Source: Aspidiotus rigidus (lineage: Eukaryota > Arthropoda > Insecta > Hemiptera > Diaspididae). From it: a stretch of DNA of 64,000 nt. This document shows, one piece after another, positions 55,246 to 64,000 of the stretch (the first letter of the stretch is position 1; each line of letters begins with the position of its first letter). The stretch spans positions 744,001 through 808,000 of the forward strand of contig JAVHKY010000046.1 in NCBI GenBank assembly GCA_035079385.1, given 5' to 3'. Both the position numbers and the translations under genes were made by a program. Under the pieces are notes generated by a model that saw only the letters and a list, made by a program, of their open reading frames with translations, had not been told where the DNA came from and searched no databases.

Positions 55246-57240
55246 ACAGAAAATTGATTTGTGCTTATGGAGTAACTTGCTCACAGAACTTTTTTTCCCC
55301 CTCTCTTCCTAACACTAAATCCTAATCGAAATTTCCTTTTTCTTTTCTTTCCTACTTACACATCTATTGGAATACCTTTTTGATTATCTTTACGTGTGTG
55401 CAGGTTAGGACGTAGCACGAATGCAAAAACCGAGAGGTTTGCCTCTAGCTTCGCTCGAGGTAAACGTCTAGGCCCAGTCGTCGTTCGCATCGTGCACGCT
55501 ACGAGGGGGTGCTTTGAGTTCGAGACCCTACGAAATTTTTAACCATTAACTTCATCGATGGAAAGTTGATCACGTGTCGGCAAAATTCATTTTTATGTTT
55601 TTCTTTATACGTGATTCGTAGTAAAATTTTTTTTTTCTCAACGCGATCGGGAAGTTTCTGGAACAATGTGCGTTAGGCGGTGCATATCAGGTTATAAATA
55701 TCGCGCATGCATCAGATCTCGTAGGTGTCAATCTGGGGCATGTAAAAACAACGAAATCCGGTTGGTGCTTTCCAAATGGTAATGACAACCCTCCGAATTC
55801 ATACAGATGTAGATCTCTTCCCGAGTAGATTCCCGGCTTGGATCGTAGCGAATACTTTTAAATAAGGTTTTGGTTCGATACGGTAGTCCATTACTACAAG
55901 AATACTAAATCTACGATGAATAGCGATTACCAACACGAAGATTATACTTCCGGCGATGCACTTCTCTCTTTGGAAAATTCGATCGTTAACAAGTAATATT
56001 CAATTTAATCTAATTAAGCCAGTACGTTATGCAATTCCATTAAGCTGATGACAGTCCCGTCAATTTTTATGTTTAATTCTCAATAAGAATAAATGTAGAT
56101 CGTCGGAGTACGTGTTGAATTTTTGCTTTGCATTGAGATCGAATGACTGAGGAGGGAGGGGGGGGTGTATTGCGGGTCTTATGTCCTCCTGCTTTTTTTA
56201 TTTTTAGATGAATAATTTCCTTGGGGTGATGGTTTGTGTTGCGCGCGCATCATCTCAATCTGGATTTCGACGAATGGAAAATGAAAATCTTCGAGAATTG
56301 GAGTGTATCTAGGGAATACTTTATCGTTCTTTCATAGTTTATATCCAGCATCTGTACAATAGTTTAGTTTTGTCTCTCATTAGGTTCTTTTCTCTTTATT
56401 TGCGTCTAGTTTTTCCTTTTCTTTAGCTTCCCGGTGACTAGATCAAAGATCCATTATCTTTTTCTTATTACATCGTTGAATAAGGTGAATTCTACGTACG
56501 ATGATGCATTCCGTTCCCAACCTTCACCCTCTACGAGATAGTCTCTTCCCCCAGCCTTTAGTGTCAGGACAGGCCAGGCGGCCTGCTCTAAATGAACTCA
56601 CCCTGCTGGGATATCGTCTCTGCATGCTCTTCCCTGTTACTGAGCTAGTCGTACGTCCGTATTGTGACGTCGGGGCGGCCACTCGCGCTCTGCGGGGACG
56701 GTATAACGGTGTGTGATCAATTTAGTAGCACGTATGTCTCCCCTCTATTCAGTTAGTGGTGCGACTGCGTCTCGACGTTGACGAATCGTGAACGTACTAA
56801 CGGGAAAGATGATTTGTGGTTTGTATGCTGCGCTTGTCAACAAGCTACCCTGTCTGTTGGCGACATCACAGTTTCAAACTACTCTGTTTAATAGTAAATC
56901 ATGTTCGGCGGAATTGTAGTCGCTTGGCTATATTTCTGTGGTTTGTTGGATTCTTGGTATCGGTAGTGATTGTGTGTGTGAATTCTTATTGTGAATATTA
57001 CGGTGTATACATATCGAGCTTATTGTATTGGTGAGTGGTTCACTGAGTATATTTGTAACTTACATTCGTCTGCTGTCAGTTATAGGGATACTTCAATATA
57101 AGATTATCTTAGTGTTATGTCTTGCGGCACGCACACGAGAAGGAATCAGTAGAGGTGGATGGCAAATAGGATTTGTGATTAACACCGAGTGCGGCTCAAG
57201 GTGGCCTACTGCTGTATTGTTTGCTGACGTCTGGTGTCCT
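55246..57240. other. non-coding stretch
   Basis: No supported gene. A sequence around 55,420-55,520 is GC-rich with a GAGTTCGAGACCC string like a tRNA T-loop, but no cloverleaf could be drawn. Confidence 0.5.
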
Positions 57241-57925
57241 AGGTGACGGCGGTGGGAAGGCTTATCGTCGGTTCAGGGCGGTCCTGGAGTGGCCGTTAAG
57301 GATAGGACCTGGATAGTTAGCCGAGACCCGAGGTAGCCGGTGGACCGAGCTGACCTAAGGGTAGAATAGGTAATGCGAGTCTTGTCAGTGGTCAGGGGAA
57401 CAGTCTGTTCCCCTGATGAGCACTGGAGCTGCATCCTCCAGTGGAAGCCCGAGCAGGGGCTGGGACCCTTGAGGTCAAAAGGCCATGAGATGGACTTCAT
57501 GGCAGGGACGGGGCGTCATCACAGAGTCTCTTGTAGTGGGGCTTGCGTGGTGATTGGCATCGGCTAGTCAGATTAAGGGGTACCGTCTGAGTTAGGTGCC
57601 AGGGGCCTTGTCGCACAAATCCGAGGCTGGGGTTGGCCGCCCCAGATAAAGTGATAGTGGACTCGGTTCTGCCCCACTAAAGTGGACACTGCGGGGCAAT
57701 CGAAGGGTTGCTAAACCTGTAGCCATCAGGCTGCTATTGGGCGGCTGATGGGGACTCGACATTACATAGTTAGTAAAGGGGAAATGATCAGAAAGTTCTA
57801 CCAGTGTGACAACTAGGGCAAGGCCCTGTGTTGGTGTCAAGATGAGAGAATAAGTGAAGGTCTGGTCAATTCCCCGTAATGTTGGAAGGAACAGTCTATG
57901 GCAAAGGTCGTGCGTGACCGCAAGT
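57240..57925 (+). other. GC-rich segment with many perfect hairpins, possible structured RNA or retroelement leader
   Basis: At least six perfect short stems occur in 530 bp: 57394-57414 (10 bp), 57421-57443 (8 bp), 57482-57503 (7 bp), 57627-57645 (6 bp), 57723-57751 (7 bp) and 57906-57919 (4 bp). No long frame has protein homology I recognise on either strand. The sequence is much richer in G and C than its flanks. It could be the 5' leader of a retroelement or an RNA gene. Confidence 0.45.
57409..57465 (+). ncRNA. hammerhead-like fold, imperfect
   Basis: CTGATGA (57413-57419), then G, an 8 bp perfect stem II (CACTGGAG/CTCCAGTG, 7 nt loop), GAA (57444-57446), a stem III (GCCC/GGGC), T57461, and GGGA pairing with TCCC just before the core. 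The order is that of a type-I hammerhead. Departures: the base opposite G10.1 is missing and the 15.1-16.1 pair is G-C. A competing 21 nt palindrome overlaps stem I. Confidence 0.3.
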
Positions 57926-58324
57926 TCGGTAGGTTGCATAGGCGTATGTTGCAGGTATACTCAAACGAGTTTTAAAAACCTTTTACAGGAAGTTCAATAA
58001 AAAGGCGGAGTTGGCTCGGCAGAGAGATTTTTCAAGATCAGACTGACGTAAGTGGCTCTTTGGTGTATGTTAGGTTGTATTCTTGAGGGGGGCAGGCGCT
58101 CCGGCAATTTATTAGGGTTACACTATGAATTGCAAAAACAAATTGTGGCGTGTATATAAACCTGTACAGTTGTAGATTAGATAGTGCGTACGCGTTCAAG
58201 TTAGTGCGAAACCGGTCTATAATTAAATATTTTTCTTTGCGTTTCTGTACAGCCTATTCTTTGTACTAGACATTCTATTATTAATTCTTAAGACCTTATT
58301 AATAAAATTTGGCACCTTACCTTA
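57926..58324. other. non-coding stretch
   Basis: No gene. It ends with AATAAAATTTGGCACC-like sequence just before the Penelope-like fragment, so it may be the 3' end of another retroelement. Confidence 0.4.
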
Positions 58325-60390
58325 CCTCATGACTCGATCCTCGTATCGCTAGGTGTACATGCTCCTCACTCATCCGTGCCTCTTGAACAGACATTACGTC
58401 GAGTCACCAAACTCCTTAGTAAGTCTCACTGTCCCTTTCCTATCAGCAAGAACTAGTCTTTCTCTTTGAAGTCTGCACTGCACTGATCATTCAAAAACCA
58501 GTTTTACAAATTCCTGAACGGACTTCCCATTCACAGTCTTATCTTTTCCCTCTTGGCTAAAATATTTATGGGTATACTTGAAGATGAAATTTTTTCATCT
58601 AACCATCCCCTCCTCCAGAAAGTTTTTCATTGGCAAAGCTACGTCGCTCATGATCTGGCTCCATCCAAGACATCACAAATTTTTCAACCTCCTAGACTCT
58701 TGACATCCAAGCATTAAGTTCACGCTTGAAATCGGAAGTAACCGTATAAACTTTCTAAACCTGAGAATTATAATAAATGAAAGCAGCCAACACGTTTTTC
58801 AGAGATTCATCGGAAGTTCACTTATACCAACGGTGTGACCTCTGGAGATTTTTTTCTCCCTTCCTCCCATAAGGCTCACGCTTTTTCATTTATGATTCAC
58901 CGACTCATAGCTGTTCCTCTCTCACCTCACGCTTCTCAAAAATAGCTCGATACCATTTGCTTGTGTCGTATATGCAGCGCCGTGCGTCCTCTTTAGTGGA
59001 GTGGGTGCGGGCTGCGTATATGCATTAATTTGGTTTCCTGCAACACCGGAATCTACCCTTTGGGTATAACTTCAGTGTTGGAAGAATCTCGTACGCGAAC
59101 CGCCTCCTCTGCTCGGCAACCACCAAGCTGCAGTGCACCCAGGCACGCAAAGCTTTAGAACACAAAACAACAACACCACCTTAGGTATACCTAGGTCGTA
59201 GATCGCTGTTGGAGTCTTTGCTTCTTCTTACTTCAAACGTGATCTTCCTCTTCTTATGCACAGGTGTTTGAGTAAGTCATACCGTGATTCTGCACTTTCT
59301 TATTACATTCCTGATCCATCTTCTTCTTCATAATGGTAACAGCAAATGCAGACACCTTTGTCTATGCTTCTTCGGAACCCAGCATGGTGGGGATACCAGG
59401 CTACTTGGGTCAAGCGCTTCATCTACCCCGATCTCTTGAAGAGACCGACTGCCTCACACTCAGATAAGGTGTGCTGTGGTTCATCATCCCGTCCTTGGTC
59501 GCAGTGCGAACACGTTGCCTGCTCAACTTTCCTTACATTCTTGTGAAAGTACTTGTTGAAGCAGCCATGACCACTCAACACCTGCGTTAGGTGAAAGTTC
59601 AGCTAACCGTGAACTCAGTTCATCCACTCATCAGGGTCGCGTATCAACACACGGTTGTCCATTTATCCAGCTCGCTCTGGGCAATTCTTGCATCTCGTGC
59701 TTCACCCGTAAAACCTTGAGATTGGTCATCGTCTTCTTTTTTGCTTTGAACACCACCACTCTCTCCTGCGATTTGTGATGGTGAACGTGCTAATACGCAA
59801 AGAGCCTCCGTCTAGTCTAGACAGTGCGGCTCTTCATTGAATCTTTACCCTCTCTCTCCTTCTGTGTGGTATCTTCATTGAATTGGCCCATACTGGGAAC
59901 TCGATACCATTACTCATATTGCTGAGGTCTATGGTGTCAAAGTAGACATTCCTAAGATTGTTAGACAGAAAATTACAGCTCGAGTTCTCAACAACAGTAC
60001 ATGGGCTCATTATCTCATTGTTTGTTAGGATTCATTCAAAGATCAGGGCTTTCTCCTGCTTTTTATACCATCATCAACCTGAAAAACATTTTCTCTCGCC
60101 TTCAATCCGATTCCTCTCATACAGATAAATGTGGAGTGTATAGGTTGAAACGCAGTGACTGCTCGGCCGTATATATATTGAACAGACTGTGAGAAAACTC
60201 AAAGAACGTCTTATTCTGGAACATCTGAAAGCTCCCACCGAAAATTAGCTCGATGATTCAGCGTTTGCTGCTCGTCTCCTGGAGACCAGGCACTCGTTTG
60301 ATAGACAAAGATCGCAGCCTCCTTCGCTGGAGATCAAAGGAAGGAGACTCGACGTCCTCGGAAATCTAGAAATTATAAGAACAAAATATT
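58325..60390 (+). pseudogene. Penelope-like element, RT and GIY-YIG endonuclease, 5' truncated and interrupted
   Basis: Frames on the plus strand give ILVSLGVHAPHSSVPLEQTL, FYKFLNGLP, FMGILEDEIF, LLQKVFHWQSYV, then SHKAHAFSFMIHRLIAVPL, which follow the order of Penelope reverse transcriptase from its central motifs on. After an insertion, SHTDKCGVYRLKRSDCSAVY and KLKERLILEHLKAP form the GIY-YIG endonuclease, followed by a typical ...RRLDVLGNLEIIRT end. Many stops and frame changes. The missing N-terminal part suggests truncation at 58325. Confidence 0.8.
59200..59800 (-). pseudogene. R1-like LINE C-terminal fragment inside the Penelope-like element
   Basis: Minus-strand reading around 59,540-59,380 gives LSGHGCFNKYFHKNVRKVEQ, TCSHCDQGRDDEPQHTLSEC and EAVGLFKRSG. 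The GHGCF...C-x2-C...H-x4-C layout is that of the zinc-knuckle-bearing C-terminus of R1-clade LINE proteins. Frames are broken. It lies between the RT and GIY-YIG parts of the Penelope-like copy. Confidence 0.7.
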
Positions 60391-61770
60391 TTGTCATTTT
60401 TCAATATTGTTAACCACATTATTCCTTCGAATCACTTACGTATATTACTGAAACCTTGTACTTGTGGATTACCGGTACTCATATTTTATTTTGTTTCGTC
60501 GAATTTTTATGTTTATTCAGAATGTTACCGCTGCTGTTGCACGCGGTATAATTGTACTTCTCATTTCCTTCATTTCATTCAGTTTCTGTTCAGCATTAAT
60601 TCCTTTTTTTCATTGTCAGATATTGTCTGATTTGATCAAAACCTGTTGCAATAATTATACGCATGCTGCAGATATTATTTTCACATTCAATTTTTTAATA
60701 TTCCTTTCAACGATAAATTTTCTGGATATCATCGATTTCTTTTTTTTTTTTTCTTTTTTTTTTTCCCCTCCAATAAATACAACCCGTTGGGAATAAACAC
60801 TTTTTTTCTTAGATTGGATGAGTCGTTGAATCCTCAATTTTTCTTGAATTTGTTAGTGTTATCCCTCGGAAAGCTTCAATTGTTTTATATCATTGCATTA
60901 CGTTGAAAGGTAAGTACCTACATATTCAAAGACATTGCCTTGTGATTTTGGTATCGATTGGACAAGTGGTTCTATCAGTCATATTGCAAAGCCGGAGGTG
61001 CTTACACTACTGTGTAAGCTTTTTTCAAATTACCTATTCAAATATAAAAGAAACGTCGTTCTTCTCATGAGTACGAGCTTTCGACATTATATTGCAAAAG
61101 GATTACACTTAAATATAGTCTCGAAATAACTTAATTTCAAATTTGAAAACACGGTCGCCAATACACACACTCTGCTAAAAATATTTCGACTTTTTTTTTT
61201 CTTCCTCTTTCTTCAAACAAACTTATCTTATTTTTTGAAACGTCTACGTGTCGTCTACGTGTCGTCGCATAATCACATATTATTCTAAACTGAGAGCACT
61301 CAATGCGTATCTATCTAAGAAAGGTTCTTGATAAAAATCATTTGATAGAAGCGCGTAGCCTACAATATGATTTACGTGCACGACACAAAATGTATGGAAC
61401 TTTCTAATTGATCATGATCAACGCGACCCCGTCCGTACACCTTTGAAACCAGGGAGATTAGAAGACTTGAGTTGGTATGTAGAGCCGCATATAAAGATCG
61501 AATACACACACAACATCAACGTCAACGTCACCGCCTTATTACTCGGATAGTCAGTAAAATTAATCATCGCGGATTCACTTTCATTCATGCACCATAGGGG
61601 CATAGGTACTTGTTTGCAACGCCACCGCCGCCGCTGCAGTCGTCTGACTTGTACTTTCTGGTGAATGGATAGAATAGGTAGGTACCTTATACAGATGATA
61701 ATACACTATTTTGGTATTTGTACCTAGGCCGCCGGTTTCACTTCTTGGCAATTTCTTACTATTTCTACTA
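60391..61770. other. non-coding stretch
   Basis: No gene or element recognised. T-rich, with pyrimidine runs at 60,740-60,770 and 61,190-61,215. Confidence 0.5.

Positions 61771-61868
<98 letters not shown>
61771..61868 (+). repeat. (TAC)n microsatellite, about 32 units
   Basis: Perfect TAC trinucleotides over 98 bp. Poly-Thr, poly-Ser and poly-Val frames through it are spurious. Confidence 0.95.
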
Positions 61869-62399
61869 ATTTGACGTGGCCGGTAACTTGTAAGAGATTC
61901 GCGTTCGTAACTATATAATAAAAAAATGCGCGAAGGTTGGAAATAAAAAAAAGAATTGGTAGATGTAGCGAAAATATAAGAATACAATTACCGTGCAGCA
62001 CCCGGAACACTCCGGATAATTTATAATAGATAATAATTAAAAAAAAAGATCAAAATTATCACGTAATACATTATTTGTTTAGTTATTTTATCTTGGTATC
62101 TACCGTATATCATTAATTACTTTCAAAGAACAAAATGAGAGACTCGTGAAGTATAGTGACAGATACTCACGAGAGTAAAAAGCAAAAAGCAGAAAAATTA
62201 TTCACGAGTGTAAAGAAAATTGCAAAAACTGCAGAAATAATTTCGACACTCCTAGCACTTTCAGTTAAAAAACCACCTTCAACGAGAACAAAAAAGCAGC
62301 TGACCAATTAAAGGATGAAAAGAAACAACGACACCAATTCGAGACAAAAAGAAAAGAACTAATCATCGAGTTTGTGATTCATGAGCAAGCTCGATGAGA
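61869..62399. other. non-coding stretch
   Basis: AT-rich without recognisable features. Confidence 0.5.
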
Positions 62400-62650
62400 C
62401 CTTCGTCCGGTATATATCTGTTCAGCACGATGACACCCAAGTATTCTTATGAACGATTTCTATGAGTTCCCTTGTGGAGGAGCACCTGAGGACCCTCTTA
62501 GAATCTATGCCCACTGGTGATTAAGTGGTCAGCAAATACTGAATCTCCCTCGCTGCCCTTCTCCCAGGCCTTCTTATGTTCAGCCACTCTGGTCTTCAAC
62601 TGCCGACCAGTCTCTCCGATATAAACACCCTTACATCTTTACACTCCAAC
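62400..62650 (-). pseudogene. Penelope-like GIY-YIG endonuclease fragment
   Basis: Minus-strand reading gives CKGVYIGETGRQLKTRVAEH and DSVFADHLITSGHRF, a clear GIY-YIG domain. A stop and frame changes follow. It continues, across the MITE at 62657-63167, from the RT at 63170-64000. Confidence 0.85.
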
Positions 62651-62656
62651 CTATAT

Positions 62657-63167
62657 AGAGTGCGCCAAAATAATGTTAACAGTTAAATGGGGGTCCGGAC
62701 TAAATTTGATGTAACTCAAAATGTTAGATGTACTTATAGTGCCCCTACCCAAGTTTCTACAACTTTTCTGAGACAAGTTACAGTCCAAAATGTGCCAAAA
62801 ATTGACCAACTTGCGAGGATTTCCCAAAATAGAAATTGAAAATTCCCCCAATTTCAAGCTTCATAGGATTATTCAGATATTTTTTTTGGAATCAGCAACC
62901 AATTTCATTTTCAAATCAAGTTCAATATGAAAGTTCAAACAATTTTTAATTTTTGAGAATTTGGACAATTGGCCAATTTTTGGCACATTTTGGTCCATAA
63001 CTTGGCTCGGAAAAGTCGTAGAGACTTTGTATTTGGCGCAAATTAAAGATAAAATTGAGACACACTTTTCGTGCGTCTGAAGTTTACATGTAATGTTTCG
63101 CGTTTTTGCGCCAGAACAAATTTAGTTGAAAATCCCATTTTTAACTGTTAACATCATTTTGACGCAC
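62657..63167. mobile_element. fold-back MITE, 0.5 kb, inserted in Penelope-like element
   Basis: GTGCGCCAAAATAATGTTAA at the left faces its near-complement at the right (TTAACATCATTTTGACGCAC). Inner blocks also mirror each other: TTTTCTGAGACAAGTTACAG and CCAAAATGTGCCAAAAATTG on the left against their complements near 62,970-63,020. The whole element can fold on itself. It splits the RT and endonuclease of the surrounding element. Confidence 0.85.
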
Positions 63168-63169
63168 CC

Positions 63170-64000
63170 GATACACGCTACTCTTCTCCTCCTCCTCCTT
63201 AGGAACTTGGTCTTTCAGTTTAACAAACAACCCTTTGACTGTAACGGGATTGTAGAATGCCGGACGAAACCGAAGGGGCAAAGGGCCCGTCTAACTGGAG
63301 GGAGAACTTCCCAAGAAAGGGAGCCTAATCCACCGAAATTTCTCCTGGCTCATGGAGCAGGAGAGGGAGGTAGTAGAGTCGAGGTGCTTCTCAACAACCC
63401 TCCTACGAACCGTTGCGTCTATGGCCAAATGAATCTCATTAACTCTGGTCAGATGTTTTATGGTCATTAACTCCTTCCTGAAGGCAGTTTAACTCAATGG
63501 AATGTTAGTTAATCTATGGACAAAACTATTGAACGCCGCATATTTGTGAGCGACTGAATAGAATGACGACCCGTGGACTAAAAGATCGGTCGATGTATCT
63601 TTCCTATAAATCTCAAACTCCAAGACGCCCCATCTCTTTCAGAGACAGTCAAGTCCAAGAATGTTATCGAGGAACCTCTAATTTCCAAAGTAAATTTCAA
63701 GGGAGGGTACTGATTATTTAGATACGTGAGAAACTCCAAGCAGAGATCTCGGTGACCGGTCCACGTACATAACACGTCATCTACGTATCTGCGCGAATAT
63801 TATTCAATAAAGAATGGCCAGAAGAGAAGAGATCAGATTCAAACTTGAAAATAAACACCTCAGAGATTAGGGGACCTAAAGGGGTCCCAATAGGGATCCC
63901 CACCTCGTCAGGGAACTTGAAAAACTTCCCGTTGAATTTACAAAAATTTGGACATCAACAAATATTCAACAGATCGAAAAATTCACTCAACTCTTCATGA
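63170..64000 (-). pseudogene. Penelope-like reverse transcriptase, running off the window
   Basis: On the minus strand: CKFNGKFFKFPDEVGIPIGT, PLGPLISEVFIFKFESDL, YVDDVLCTWTGHRDLCLEFL, LKFTLEIRGSSITFLDLTVS, and HKYAAFNSFVHRLTNIPLS. The YVDD catalytic box is present, and the frame breaks at least twice (at about 63,800 and 63,580). The remaining N-terminal part is beyond the window. Confidence 0.88.

Noticed and set aside
55021..55325. His/Thr- and Cys/Val-rich frames
   Set aside because: Translation of the TG microsatellite.
55420..55525. tRNA-like string GAGTTCGAGACCC
   Set aside because: No A-box at the right distance and no acceptor stem or anticodon arm could be folded.
57394..57450. Type-III hammerhead using the 21 nt palindrome as stem I
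   Set aside because: The base before stem I would be G, which is not cleavable, and flanks do not pair as stem III. Only the type-I layout is partly consistent.
57273..57939. Minus-strand frames of 75 and 115 codons
   Set aside because: GC-rich region gives few stops. The sequences have no recognisable domain and the hairpins explain the region better.

Overview
This window looks like animal nuclear DNA, most likely from an insect or another arthropod. The evidence is an AT-rich sequence, very short introns (about 73-120 bp) with GTAAGT-type donors, and a mix of BEL/Pao, Polinton, Penelope-like, R1-like, P, MULE and Helitron elements. The species cannot be named from the sequence. Ordinary host genes are almost absent. 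The best candidate is a minus-strand gene for a secreted or membrane-targeted protein at 2.8-4.65 kb. The rest is a graveyard of nested mobile elements, several with readable boundaries.

Layout. At 1-13.3 kb there is the secreted-protein gene, then fold-back and MITE-type repeats, including a large inverted repeat (7641-8942 and 11829-13302). A BEL/Pao LTR retrotransposon inserted into the right arm at 13303. Its 5' LTR and gag follow. Gag is cut at 14602 by an 18,680 bp element (14603-33282) with long terminal inverted repeats, AG...CT ends and a 6 bp TGTGTG target duplication, which are the hallmarks of a Polinton/Maverick. BEL/Pao protein homology resumes at once on the other side (33289) and runs through protease, RT, RNase H and half of the integrase. 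It is then cut by a Helitron (about 36866-45203), which is itself interrupted by a MITE and by a Tigger/Jerky-like DDE transposon. At 45-64 kb lie a hammerhead-ribozyme-like motif, a 5'-truncated LINE, a nearly intact MULE with a FLYWCH-type transposase and arrays of TTCCCGAA motifs in its ends, a strongly structured GC-rich segment of unknown nature, and two Penelope-like elements. One Penelope copy holds an R1-like fragment and the other a 0.5 kb fold-back MITE.

The Polinton is the most interesting part. Its left two thirds (15.5-24.3 kb) is very AT-rich. It carries a complete 1436-residue protein-primed-type DNA polymerase B with four SAP-like repeats, flanked by small unknown genes: zinc-ribbon proteins, a helix-turn-helix-like protein and a coiled-coil protein. 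These genes diverge from an array of heptamer-like repeats. I see no retroviral-type integrase, FtsK-type ATPase, adenovirus-type protease or capsid gene. Instead two paralogous genes of unknown family sit near opposite ends of the element (15584-16369 minus and 25213-25878 plus). The right third is less AT-rich and holds a P-element transposase fragment with intact splice sites, a 348 bp duplicated block, and a clean four-exon, 182-codon gene I cannot identify. It therefore looks like a capsid-less, integrase-less Polinton that collected cargo. This rests on reading translations by eye, so divergent core genes could have been missed.

Order of events inferred from nesting: the inverted-repeat element came first, then BEL/Pao into its right arm, then the Polinton into gag and (independently) the Helitron into integrase, then the P element into the Polinton and the DDE element and MITE into the Helitron.
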